From CAZUGO01 sp964619935 (lineage in GTDB: Bacteria; Planctomycetota; Phycisphaerae; UBA1845; CAIVHJ01), in NCBI GenBank assembly GCA_964619935.1, contig CAZUGO010000062.1:1-64000 (forward strand): a DNA stretch of 64,000 nucleotides, written 5' to 3'. Below the pieces are notes generated by a model. It did no database searches. It saw nothing but the letters and a program-made list of their open reading frames with translations, and had not been told where the DNA came from. The first letter of the stretch is position 1. Every line of letters starts with the position of its first letter. Shown piece after piece: positions 25,608 to 34,189 of the stretch. The translations under genes and the position numbers were made by a program.

Positions 25608-25633
25608 GCCGTCCGTGAACGGCCCGGCGAACC

Positions 25634-26503
25634 ATGCCCGCGCCAGATGTCGTCATCTCGGTCCGTGATGTCCGCAAGACCTTTCCCAAGGCCGACGGTA
25701 GCCGTGTGACCGTGCTGGACGCGGTGTCCTTCGAGGTGCTTCGCGGGGAGACGCTGGTGATCATGGGCGGCAGCGGCTGCGGCAAGAGCACGCTATTGAA
25801 CTGCCTGATCGGCGAGTACGACCTGGATGCCGGCGAGATCCGATATCAAACCCGGGACATGGCCAGCCCGGCGGACATCACCCGGCTCAGCGAGCAGGCC
25901 TTGAACGAGATCCGCAAGCGCTTCGGCATCCTGTTCCAGAGCGGCGCCCTGTTCAACTCGCTGACCGTCGCCGAGAATGTGGCCTTGCCGCTGCGCGAAC
26001 ACTCGGTGGTCGACCCGACGGTCATCGACATCGTGGTGACGTTGAAGCTGCAGCAGGTCAAGATGCTGCCGCATCGCGACAAGATGCCGGCCCAACTTTC
26101 CGGCGGGCAGAAGAAGCGTGCCGGGCTGGCGCGAGCCACCGCCCTGGACCCCGAGATCCTGTTTTACGATGAGCCGTCGGCGGGCCTGGACCCGGTGACC
26201 TCTACCGCCATCGATGAATTGATCATGGACTTGTCGCGCAAACTGCGGGTGACCAGCATCGTGGTGACCCACGAGATGGACTCGGCCTTCCGGATCGCCG
26301 ATCGCATGGTCATGCTCGACAAGGGTCGGGTCTTGAAGATTGCCGAGCGCCGCGAGTTTGAGGCCCTGCGGGATGCCGCTCCGGAAACCTTGCCGTCCAC
26401 CGAGGAGCGGCTGATGAACCAGTTCTTGAACGGATACGGCAACGGGCCGCTGACCGACGCCGAGGGGCTCAGCGAATTCGAGAAGCTGATCATCGCCGGA
26501 TGA
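25634..26503 (+). CDS. mlaF: MlaF-type ABC transporter ATPase
   Basis: A 289-residue ATPase that powers MlaE. Walker A is GGSGCGKSTLLN. The signature is LSGGQKKRAGLARA, and Walker B with the catalytic Glu is ILFYDEPSAGLDP. The switch His is in SIVVTHEMDSAF. Between these, RKRFGILFQSGALFNSLTVAENV holds the Q loop. The final 50 residues are a C-terminal extension. The stop is 13 bases before the next gene, so one transcript is likely. Confidence 0.95.
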   Translation: MPAPDVVISVRDVRKTFPKADGSRVTVLDAVSFEVLRGETLVIMGGSGCGKSTLLNCLIGEYDLDAGEIRYQTRDMASPADITRLSEQALNEIRKRFGILFQSGALFNSLTVAENVALPLREHSVVDPTVIDIVVTLKLQQVKMLPHRDKMPAQLSGGQKKRAGLARATALDPEILFYDEPSAGLDPVTSTAIDELIMDLSRKLRVTSIVVTHEMDSAFRIADRMVMLDKGRVLKIAERREFEALRDAAPETLPSTEERLMNQFLNGYGNGPLTDAEGLSEFEKLIIAG

Positions 26504-26516
26504 TGGCCAGGACCTG

Positions 26517-27791
26517 GTGCTCATGCACAAACGTGACACATTCAAGCTCGGCCTCACCGTGATCGTCCTGTTCCTGCTGTTCGTGTTCGCGGTGATCTTC
26601 ATCGGCGGCGACCAGTTGCTGGAGTCCGAGCAGGACCGGGTGCGGGTGCGGTTTCGGGCGGGCCACAGCCTGCCCGAGTTGACCCACGGGTCGTTCGTGA
26701 CCTACTTCGGGCAGAAGATCGGCACCGTGGTCGATGCCCGGATCGTCGAGGATGTCGATCCCGATGATCCGCACGCGAGCCCGCGGCACTTTCTCGAAGT
26801 GCAGGCCAGCTTGAGCCAGGCGGTGGATCTGCGCGAAGATTGCGTGATCAAGGCCAGCGGTCCGCCGCTGGGCGGTGGGGGCATGCTGCAGATCCTGGCT
26901 CGGGGGCGCTCCGCGGTGCCCGCCGATCCCGACCGGCCGATCTACGGCGTGGTTGCCGGGTTCCAGGCGATTCTCGACCGCCTGGACTTCGAGCTGGACG
27001 AAAACCAGCCAGCCGGCCTGCTGTCCCGCATCAAGCTGCAACTCAATGCCTCTGATCCGGAGTCCCTGATTGCCCATGTGCACGCGGCGGTCGACGACGT
27101 CAACGTCATCACGGCCACCTTGCGCCGCGAGTTGGACCGCGCCCAGCAGGACGTCCTGCTGGCCAAGCTGCACGGGGCGCTGGACCGGCTCAACGACGGT
27201 CTGGGGCAGCTGACCGGGATGTTGGAGGATAATCGACCGCGGGTGGACCGCACCCTGTCGGCGATCGAACAGGCCAGCACCACTTTCGACCAGCGGATCG
27301 TGGCTGTGCTTGCCGAGGAGCTGGAACTGCCGGAAAGTCCGCAGGGCACCTTGCTCAGCAAGATCCATGAGGCCATGGATTGCCTGAACGAGTCGCTGGG
27401 CAACGTCCAGGTCGCCTCGGGTGGGGTTAAGGAGACCGTGGTGCTGAACAAGCAGCACATCGGGGAGATCATCGACAACGCGTCGGCGGCCAGCGTCAGC
27501 CTCAAGGAAGCGATTCGCGACCTTTCACTGCACCCCTGGAAGCTGTTCAAGAAGCCGACCGATGCCGAGCGCCGCGATCTCAACATCGTCTACGTGGCCA
27601 GGGCATTCTCCGATGCCGCGGCCCATCTCGATCACTCCAGCCTCCGGCTGCAGGCGTTGCTGGAAACCTATGAAGGTGGAATCGCCAGCGATGACCCCGA
27701 GCTGAATCAGATCCGCGAGCAATTGGGCGAGGTGCTGCGCGACTTCCGTAGAACCGAGCAGGCCCTGTGGACCCAATTAAATAAGGAATAA
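26517..27791 (+). CDS. mlaD: MlaD-like MCE-domain protein with long helical C-terminus
   Basis: A 424-residue membrane-anchored protein. One transmembrane helix (LGLTVIVLFLLFVFAVIF, residues about 12-29) is followed by an MCE domain at about 40-130, with FVTYFGQKIGTVVDAR. From about 150 to 424 the sequence is helical and amphipathic (LEDNRPRVDRTLSAIEQAS, LRLQALLETYEG). E. coli MlaD has about 183 residues, so the tail is much longer and could form a tunnel or needle as in other MCE proteins. The start is GTG 26517 after AGG, or ATG 26523. It presumably carries lipid between membranes. No mlaA or mlaC is nearby. Confidence 0.9.
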   Translation: MLMHKRDTFKLGLTVIVLFLLFVFAVIFIGGDQLLESEQDRVRVRFRAGHSLPELTHGSFVTYFGQKIGTVVDARIVEDVDPDDPHASPRHFLEVQASLSQAVDLREDCVIKASGPPLGGGGMLQILARGRSAVPADPDRPIYGVVAGFQAILDRLDFELDENQPAGLLSRIKLQLNASDPESLIAHVHAAVDDVNVITATLRRELDRAQQDVLLAKLHGALDRLNDGLGQLTGMLEDNRPRVDRTLSAIEQASTTFDQRIVAVLAEELELPESPQGTLLSKIHEAMDCLNESLGNVQVASGGVKETVVLNKQHIGEIIDNASAASVSLKEAIRDLSLHPWKLFKKPTDAERRDLNIVYVARAFSDAAAHLDHSSLRLQALLETYEGGIASDDPELNQIREQLGEVLRDFRRTEQALWTQLNKE

Positions 27792-27967
27792 GAGAACTCC
27801 GGCACCGCTTCCTCTTGTCCCTCAAACCAGCCGCCGGTCGGGCACGCTCCGTCACGACTTGTAAGCTACTGGTGCGAAACGATTTAGTCCACCGATGGGG
27901 GCAGCCCGGACCCAGGGCCTAGCCGCGCATTTCCCCAGATGCCACCGCTGAGCCGTGCAGCCTGCCA

Positions 27968-28130
27968 GGTTGCCATGGCAAGACCACCCGGTCGACTTGG
28001 CAGAACGACCAGGTCGACCTGGCAGAACGACCAGGTCGACCTGGCAGAACGACCAGGTCGACTTGGCAGAACGACCAGGTCGACTTGGCGAAACGACCGG
28101 GTCGACTAGGCAAGACGACCGGGTCACCTT
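27968..28130. repeat. 22-bp-period tandem repeat array 2, same family as array 1
   Basis: GGTCGAC or a variant occurs at 27968 (degenerate), 27990, 28012, 28034, 28056, 28078, 28100 and 28122 (degenerate), exactly 22 apart. The unit is GGTCGACYTGGCAGAACGAC plus two bases and runs in the same direction as array 1. Three adjacent copies create the 14-bp palindrome CCAGGTCGACCTGG around the GTCGAC core. There is no 44-bp alternation here. It sits in a 557-bp gap (27792-28348) between the mlaD and nuclease 3' ends. Apart from the array I see no gene, RNA or clear terminator in this gap. Confidence 0.9.
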
Positions 28131-28348
28131 CGCAGCGTCCAGTGCGCCGGGAAGGTCGAGCCCCGGGTTCATCAAGGGTTGTGCCGGCAGGGTGTTGGAC
28201 GGCGCACGGGTCTGAGCCCACACCCATGCGGATGGCAGACAATTCCTTCGGGTTTGTAGTGGTCGCGCCTGGGCACGCTCCGCGGAAGCGCGCTACCTAC
28301 CGGCGGGTTCTCGAATGCGGATTCCTTATTATATAGGGGGTGGGGACC

Positions 28349-29878
28349 TCAGCGGTTCGCTCCGGCCGGGCACGACCCCCAGCCGCCCAGCAGTTGGGCG
28401 AGGTCGGCCGGGTCGGTCATTCCATCCCCGTTCAGATCGGCCGGGCATCCGGGACAGGCTCCCCAACTGCCGAGCAACTGGGCGATGTCGGCGGCATTGG
28501 TGGTTCCATCGCCATTAATATCGCCGTGCACCACCGTGCTGAAATCGGCAACGATCATCAGGTGGTCGCTGGCTTCGCTGTCGTTCGACTGCAGCCCGAG
28601 CGCCTGCAGCTCCTCAGCGTTCAACTCGCCGCTGTGCAGCAGGAAACCGTTCCGGCGGATCAACCCGCCGCTACTGTGGGCCAGCAAGTCGAGCAGCCCG
28701 GGTGGGAAACCGCCAGGCGATTCGGTTTGATCCCGCCAGGTCCAGAACCGGCTTCCAATCAAGTGCGGCAGGGGCCAATGCGCCAAGGCCGGGCCGGTGG
28801 CCTGCTCCAATAGGTCCAGAGGAGTTCGCGAGCCGACCAGATTCCAGTCGCCGACCACGATGACCGGCGCGTAACGAAATGGCAGTAACGCCGCGCCCAG
28901 ACTGCCGGCGCGCAGGTCTGCGAAGGTCTCCACGACGTTCTGCATCTCCGCGACGCGGGCCTGATCCTGACTGCTGCCGATGTATCCACAACACGGCGGG
29001 TGGATCGAGAACAGCACCAGCCGGCCGTCAGGGCCCAGATCTAGGGCGGCGGCGACATCGCCGGAGTGCGGCACGGCGATCAGCAGATGAGGACTGGCGA
29101 TCACGGTGTCGCCGACCCGGCGAACGTTCCAGGCGGCGTCGTTGTGCAGCGGGTCGAGCAGTTCCAGCCGGGCGGCAATGGCAGAGTCCGAAGCGTTCTG
29201 CTCCTGGAAGCAATAGATATCGGCCGCCGCCGCCTGAACCAGTCGGCCGATGGCGTCCTGACGGGCGGGATCCAGCAGCCCGCCAAAGAGCGTATTCAGG
29301 CTCGCCAGTCGAAATGTGGTGCAGGGTTGGCGGTCCGACGGTCGTCGAAGCAACGGTTCGGCGGGGGCTTTCAAGCCGAACGGCACCGGATCTTCCAGGG
29401 CGTCGGCTCCGCTGAAGTTGATCGATACGCTGTCCTTGGGCGCCAGTCCGAAGGGGGCCAGGTCGACCTGCAACTCGAAGCGATCGGCGGCGTAGGTGCT
29501 CATGCTTACGAAATCGATGGTCGACCACGGCACATAGTTTCCAGGGTTGCCGCCGGTGTAGGCCGTCCGATTGCGGAGGTCCACGGTCAACTGATCCCCG
29601 TTCTGGAATCCCAATTCCAGGCGCAGGGTCGGGTCGTCGTCGTCGCCCGATTGCAGATTCAGAACCGTCGTGGTGTCAAAGTGGACGAACAGCACCGTGC
29701 CGCGGTTGTCGGCATGGACTTCGGTGATGTCGAACGGCGTCCCGTCACCGGCCTCGTCGGTCGCAATGGAGGTGTCGTCGGTCCACTCGTCGAAGGCCCC
29801 ATCCACCACCGGCGCGGCGGAAGCGGGGCCAGGGATCAAGGCGATAATCGTCAGCACGATGCGCTGCCGGGGGTGCAC
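28349..29878 (-). CDS. Secreted endonuclease/exonuclease/phosphatase-family protein with dockerin-like tail
   Basis: A 509-residue protein. The GTG at 29878 is fixed by AAAGGAGGG 7 bases upstream; a longer open frame through 31381 is the antisense of the photolyase. A signal peptide covers about 1-22 (ALIPGPASAAP). Residues 25-175 form a beta domain (DGAFDEWTDDTS) like a carbohydrate-binding module of CBM9 type. Residues about 185-430 hold the DNase I-like fold: FRLASLNTLFGG, YCFQEQNA, FSIHPPCC, VVGDWNLVG and SDHLMIVADF. Two dockerin-like repeats end the protein. It may hydrolyse extracellular DNA, RNA or phosphodiesters. Metal and substrate are not known. Confidence 0.88.
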   Translation of the reverse strand: MHPRQRIVLTIIALIPGPASAAPVVDGAFDEWTDDTSIATDEAGDGTPFDITEVHADNRGTVLFVHFDTTTVLNLQSGDDDDPTLRLELGFQNGDQLTVDLRNRTAYTGGNPGNYVPWSTIDFVSMSTYAADRFELQVDLAPFGLAPKDSVSINFSGADALEDPVPFGLKAPAEPLLRRPSDRQPCTTFRLASLNTLFGGLLDPARQDAIGRLVQAAAADIYCFQEQNASDSAIAARLELLDPLHNDAAWNVRRVGDTVIASPHLLIAVPHSGDVAAALDLGPDGRLVLFSIHPPCCGYIGSSQDQARVAEMQNVVETFADLRAGSLGAALLPFRYAPVIVVGDWNLVGSRTPLDLLEQATGPALAHWPLPHLIGSRFWTWRDQTESPGGFPPGLLDLLAHSSGGLIRRNGFLLHSGELNAEELQALGLQSNDSEASDHLMIVADFSTVVHGDINGDGTTNAADIAQLLGSWGACPGCPADLNGDGMTDPADLAQLLGGWGSCPAGANR

Positions 29879-29929
29879 GGCGTACCCTCCTTTATCAGCG
29901 GACTCGGACTCGTATGTCGTAAGGACGTC

Positions 29930-29935
29930 ATTATA
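29930..29935 (-). promoter_or_regulatory. Perfect TATAAT -10 box of the nuclease gene
   Basis: TATAAT lies on the minus strand at 29935-29930 in the divergent gap before the photolyase gene. Transcription near 29923 would leave a leader of about 45 bases with a strong Shine-Dalgarno sequence. The -35 position (GGGCAG) is poor. Confidence 0.45.
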
Positions 29936-30061
29936 GCCTACTTTGAGGCATCCTGCCCGGACGCCGGAAACCTGTCCATAGGCGGCTGCCTCGTGTGATG
30001 GTACGCTTGCCCGACCTGAGGGTCGCGGCTCCGACGAGTCAAGCGAGGAAGGTGATCCCTG

Positions 30062-31483
30062 ATGCGTGCATTGATGTGGTTCCGAGCCGACCTGCGGGTT
30101 CGCGACAACACGGCGTTGTTTCATGCCTGCCAGGCGGCCGACAATGGGGTATTGGCGGTGTTTGTGATCAGCCCCGCACAGTGGGCCGCGCACGACTGGG
30201 GCAGCATGAAGGTCGACTTTTTCCTGCGCAATCTCGGCGAGTTGCGCGAGGCGTTGGCTGCCCTGAACATTCCGCTGAAGGTGCTGCGCACCGACACCTT
30301 CACTACCGTGCCGCAGAAGCTGCTGCACCTGGCCCGGACCCATGGCTGCGGCGGCTTGTTTTTCAACCGCGAGTACGAGGTCAACGAACTGGCCCGCGAT
30401 CGGGCGGTGACAGCGGCCTTCGAGGAGGACGGCCGCTCGGTCCAGGCCTACACCGACCAGGTGATCCTCGAGGTGGTGGACATCCGCAGCGGCTCGGGCG
30501 GTTGGTATACGGTGTTTACGGCGTTCAAGCGCAAGTGGTGCGCGGTGCTCGATGATCTCGGCCCGCCGAAGGTCTGGCCCAAGCCGCGCCGCCAGGTGCC
30601 GTTGGCCATCGCACCGGATGATGTCCCCGGCGGCCTGCGGGCCTTTGCCGGGCACTGCCGGCCGGACTTGTGGCCGGCGGGGGAACGGGCCGCCGGCGGG
30701 CGGCTCAAGGCCTTCGTGGGCAGGCGCATTGATCGCTACCACAGCGATCGCGATGTTCCGGCCGCCGACGGCACCAGCGGGCTGTCTCCATACCTGGCAG
30801 CCGGCGTCATCTCGCCGCGGCAGTGTCTGGAAGCAGCGCTGACCGCCAACCATGGCCGGGTTGATTCCGGCCGCCAGGGACCGGTGACGTGGATCACCGA
30901 GTTGATCTGGCGGGAGTTTTATCGCTACATCCTGATCGGCTTTCCGCGGGTGTGCCGCCAGCGCCCGTTCCAGGAGGACACCGACGGCATCGAGTGGCAT
31001 CTGGACGAAGTGCTGTTTGAGGCCTGGTGTCGCGGTCGGACCGGCTTTCCGATCGTCGACGCGGCCATGCGGCAGCTCGCCGAGACCGGCTGGATGCACA
31101 ACCGCCTGCGGATGATAGTGGCCACGTTCTTGACCAAGGACCTGTTCATCGACTGGCGCCGCGGGGAGCGCTACTTCATGCAGCATCTGGTGGACGGCGA
31201 TTTCGCCAGCAACAACGGCGGCTGGCAGTGGTCGGCCTCCACCGGCACCGACGCGGCCCCGTACTTCAGGATCTTCAGCCCGACCCGCCAGAGTCGCAGG
31301 TTCGATCCGCAGGGTGCGTTCATCCGCCGCTACCTGCCCGAGCTGGCCGATCTGGAAGACGGTGACATCCACGAGCCGCACGGCAACCTGTTGGCGGCCG
31401 CAACCTATCCCAAGCCGATCGTCGACCGCAGGGCTTCGCGTGAACGCGTCCTGGCCGCCTTCAAGAAGTTGTCACGGTCGTAA
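30062..31483 (+). CDS. phrB: Class I deoxyribodipyrimidine photolyase
   Basis: A 473-residue FAD enzyme that repairs cyclobutane pyrimidine dimers using light. The N-terminal antenna domain begins MRALMWFRADLRVRDNTAL. The FAD-binding core includes TSGLSPYLAAGVISPRQ, ITELIWREFYRYI, GRTGFPIVDAAMRQLAETGWMHNR and the catalytic-region GGWQWSASTGTDAAPYFRIF. The length and the NNGGWQW motif fit E. coli-type PhrB with a folate antenna. GAGGAAGG lies upstream of ATG 30062. It is divergent from the nuclease gene and independent of it in function. Confidence 0.95.
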   Translation: MRALMWFRADLRVRDNTALFHACQAADNGVLAVFVISPAQWAAHDWGSMKVDFFLRNLGELREALAALNIPLKVLRTDTFTTVPQKLLHLARTHGCGGLFFNREYEVNELARDRAVTAAFEEDGRSVQAYTDQVILEVVDIRSGSGGWYTVFTAFKRKWCAVLDDLGPPKVWPKPRRQVPLAIAPDDVPGGLRAFAGHCRPDLWPAGERAAGGRLKAFVGRRIDRYHSDRDVPAADGTSGLSPYLAAGVISPRQCLEAALTANHGRVDSGRQGPVTWITELIWREFYRYILIGFPRVCRQRPFQEDTDGIEWHLDEVLFEAWCRGRTGFPIVDAAMRQLAETGWMHNRLRMIVATFLTKDLFIDWRRGERYFMQHLVDGDFASNNGGWQWSASTGTDAAPYFRIFSPTRQSRRFDPQGAFIRRYLPELADLEDGDIHEPHGNLLAAATYPKPIVDRRASRERVLAAFKKLSRS

Positions 31484-31496
31484 CCGCAGGTGATCC

Positions 31497-31517
31497 GGGT
31501 GGCACCACACGCCACCC
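31497..31517. terminator. Hairpin between convergent photolyase and kinase genes
   Basis: GGGTGGC (31497-31503) and GCCACCC (31511-31517) form a perfect 7-bp stem with a 7-base loop in the 45-base gap between the two stop codons. No U tract follows. Confidence 0.4.
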
Positions 31518-31528
31518 CTGCCCGCGTC

Positions 31529-34189
31529 TCAGGGTTGATGCCCGTCCGAAAGCGGACGCTCATCCGAGGCCGCATTCAGGAATCGGCTGCGATAGACCGC
31601 GGCTAGATCCGGTTTGTCCCAGTCCTCATAGAGTTGCACCAGACGCAACGCGGCCCGGCGGGTTTGTTCATGGGCCGGGCCCCATTGCGCTTCCAATACC
31701 GCCTGTCCTGCGCGCAGGCAGGTCTCGGCCTCGTCGTACTGCTCCTGCACCCGCAGGCAATCGCCCAGCTCGCTGCTCAGCCGCCCCCAGCGCACGTCTG
31801 GTGTGGCCGATGCCTGTTCCAGAATGTCGAGCGCCGCCCGCAGGTGTCGCACCGCCAGGTCCGGTTGGGCACGGTCGCGCGCCATGACGCTGCGCCATCG
31901 CATGTTGTCCACCCGCAGCGCGCTGTCCGGCCCGGCGGTGGCCAGCAGTCTGTCGTCCAGGCGTTCGGCCAGCGCCGCCGCCCGATCGTCCTGTCCCAGG
32001 CCGATCAACAGACCGGTGAGGTGATTCAAGGCGGTCACCACGGTCGCGCGCTGCTCAGGCGCGACGGCCGCCAAGGCGTCGAGCAGTTCATCGCTGGGCA
32101 GACCGGCGCCCGGATCCTGAAGCCGCGCCGCCGCCGCGCTGCTCAGGACGCGCAGGGCGTCAATGTGGGGGTGCTCGCTGCTCAGCGCCTGGCACACCGC
32201 GTCCAGCGCCTGCTGGTGCCAATCCAGGGCCTCGGCGAGGTGATTCAATTCCAGATGGGCCTTGCCGCATTCCCACATCAAGAAGGTGGCGGCCCCGCCG
32301 CCGTACAGCCGGCGGATCAACGGAATGGCCTCGTGCAGAATCGGGAGGCTGTCGGCATGGCGCCCCAGCTTCAACAATTGGGCCGCGTAGCCGTACAGGC
32401 AGTCGGCATAGAATGGATCCTGGAGATCGCCCACCGCCCGGAAGACCGCCAGGGCCTGCTCGTACAAGTCGGCGGCTTCGACCAGGCGGTGCTGGCGAAC
32501 GCGCATCCAGCCCAGGTTGTGCAGGCATGAAGCCACGTCGCGGTGCTGCGGTCCGTGCAGGCGGCGATACATCTCCAGGGCCTCGAGGAACAACTGCTCG
32601 GCTTCATCCCAGCGGGGCGCCTCGCCGGCTTGATGCAGGGCATACGCCAGCCGGGCCAGGCTGTCGGCAACCCGTGGATGCTCGTTGCCGTAAAGCCGGC
32701 GGCGCATGTCGAACGCCTGTCGTTGCAGCGCCACCGCCTGAGGGTCGCGGAGGTTGGTGTACACCGATCCCAGGGCCGCCAGGCTGCGGGCGACTTCTTC
32801 GTGATCTTCGGGGTGCAGTGCCCGGCTGAGTTGAAGCGCCTGTTGCAGATGCGGCAGGGCCTCCCGGCGGCGCCACAGCGCCCGATAGGTTTCGCCGATG
32901 GTGTAGTGCACCCGGGCGGCGACCTGTGGATGGTCAGCCAGTTCCCGATCGGCCCGGTTGCCCGCTTCGGCCAGGGCCTGCAACACCGTGAAATCGCGCC
33001 CCCCGCGCGAGGGCAGCGCCGAAGCCAGGGTGTCGCCCAGAAACTCACCGACCCGCTCGGCCACCAGGCGGGCTTGGCGCTCCTGGGCCCGGGCCTGCTC
33101 GGCGATCCGGGCCGACCGGCCGGCGAGCAGCGCGAGCACGGCAATGACCAGGATGCTCGCGGCGGCCACCAGCAGCGGCAGGCGGTGCCGAACGGCCAGT
33201 TTGCGAAAGTGGTACCAGGTGCTGGGTGGGTGTGCCAACACCGGCTGTCCGGCGAGGTAGCGCCGCAGGTCGGCGGCAAAGGCATCCATCGACTGGTAGC
33301 GGCCGTCTTTTTCCTTGCACAGGGCCTTGAGCACGATGGCGTCCAGTTCCCGGTCGGCGGTGGCGCTGACCGACGATGGCCTGGGTGGCGGTGCCTCGCG
33401 AATCGCCTGCAGCACATCGACCAGGGGGCCGTCCGGCGGCACCGGCGTGCGGTCGGTCAGGGCCTCATACAGCACCACGCCCAGCGAATACACGTCGGTT
33501 CGAATGTCGATTTCCAGGAATTGCTCCTGGACCTGTTCCGGCGAGGCATAGGCCGGCGTGCCCACAAAATGCTCGGTGCGGGTCGCAGCGCCGGGGTCGC
33601 CTGATTGCACATCCTGGATCTTGGCCAGTCCGAAGTCGAGCACATGCGGTCTCCCGGCGCGATCGACCAGGATATTGGAGGGCTTGAGGTCCCGGTGAAT
33701 GACCCCGCGCTGATGGGCGTGATGCACGGCGTCGCACACGGCGGCGAGCATCCTGGGCACGTCGGTTCGGCGCTGGGTGGTGTGCCTGGCCCAGGCGGTG
33801 ATCGCTGCGCCGTCGATCCATTCCATGGCCAGCACCGGCTGCCCTTCGACCAGGTCCACGGCGAACACGGTGACGATGGCCGGGTGGTTCAGCCGGACCA
33901 CGGCTTGTATTTCGCGTTCGAAGCGCTTGCGGGTCTGCGGCGCGCCGAACGAATCCGGCAGGCGCTTGAGGGCCACCTCGCGATTCATGCCGGTGTGCCG
34001 GGCCCGGTACACGATGCCCTGGCCGCCGCGCCCGGCTTCCGCGAGGACTTCGTAGGGCCCGAAGCGGCCCAGGCTGGGGGTCGTCGCCGCGGACTGAAAA
34101 CGGCCGAGCCAGCCGTCCTGCGGATCATCGAATCCAAAGGCCGACAGGTCGACGGCAGGGCTGTCCGGGCGCGGTTCAGGTGGGGGCAT
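31529..34189 (-). CDS. Serine/threonine protein kinase with TPR-rich C-terminus
   Basis: An 886-residue PknB-like kinase. The kinase domain is residues about 46-310: glycine loop GRGGQGIVY (54-62), Lys75 in VALKRLP, HRDLKPSN with catalytic Asp167, and Asp185 in LDFGLA. FVGTPAYASPEQ is the activation loop end. One transmembrane helix lies about 335-355 (LPLLVAAASILVIAVLALLAG). The outer part to the end is a run of TPR-like helical pairs (DVASCLHNLGWMRVRQHRLV and others), suited to protein binding. ATG 34189 is chosen for GAGGA upstream and overlaps the end of the sigma factor gene by 14 bases, so the pair is translationally coupled. Substrate unknown. Confidence 0.93.
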   Translation of the reverse strand: MPPPEPRPDSPAVDLSAFGFDDPQDGWLGRFQSAATTPSLGRFGPYEVLAEAGRGGQGIVYRARHTGMNREVALKRLPDSFGAPQTRKRFEREIQAVVRLNHPAIVTVFAVDLVEGQPVLAMEWIDGAAITAWARHTTQRRTDVPRMLAAVCDAVHHAHQRGVIHRDLKPSNILVDRAGRPHVLDFGLAKIQDVQSGDPGAATRTEHFVGTPAYASPEQVQEQFLEIDIRTDVYSLGVVLYEALTDRTPVPPDGPLVDVLQAIREAPPPRPSSVSATADRELDAIVLKALCKEKDGRYQSMDAFAADLRRYLAGQPVLAHPPSTWYHFRKLAVRHRLPLLVAAASILVIAVLALLAGRSARIAEQARAQERQARLVAERVGEFLGDTLASALPSRGGRDFTVLQALAEAGNRADRELADHPQVAARVHYTIGETYRALWRRREALPHLQQALQLSRALHPEDHEEVARSLAALGSVYTNLRDPQAVALQRQAFDMRRRLYGNEHPRVADSLARLAYALHQAGEAPRWDEAEQLFLEALEMYRRLHGPQHRDVASCLHNLGWMRVRQHRLVEAADLYEQALAVFRAVGDLQDPFYADCLYGYAAQLLKLGRHADSLPILHEAIPLIRRLYGGGAATFLMWECGKAHLELNHLAEALDWHQQALDAVCQALSSEHPHIDALRVLSSAAAARLQDPGAGLPSDELLDALAAVAPEQRATVVTALNHLTGLLIGLGQDDRAAALAERLDDRLLATAGPDSALRVDNMRWRSVMARDRAQPDLAVRHLRAALDILEQASATPDVRWGRLSSELGDCLRVQEQYDEAETCLRAGQAVLEAQWGPAHEQTRRAALRLVQLYEDWDKPDLAAVYRSRFLNAASDERPLSDGHQP

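Noticed and set aside
28349..31381. A 1010-residue minus-strand reading frame through the photolyase region
   Set aside because: The part before 29878 is antisense of phrB; a strong Shine-Dalgarno sequence and signal peptide place the true start at GTG 29878.
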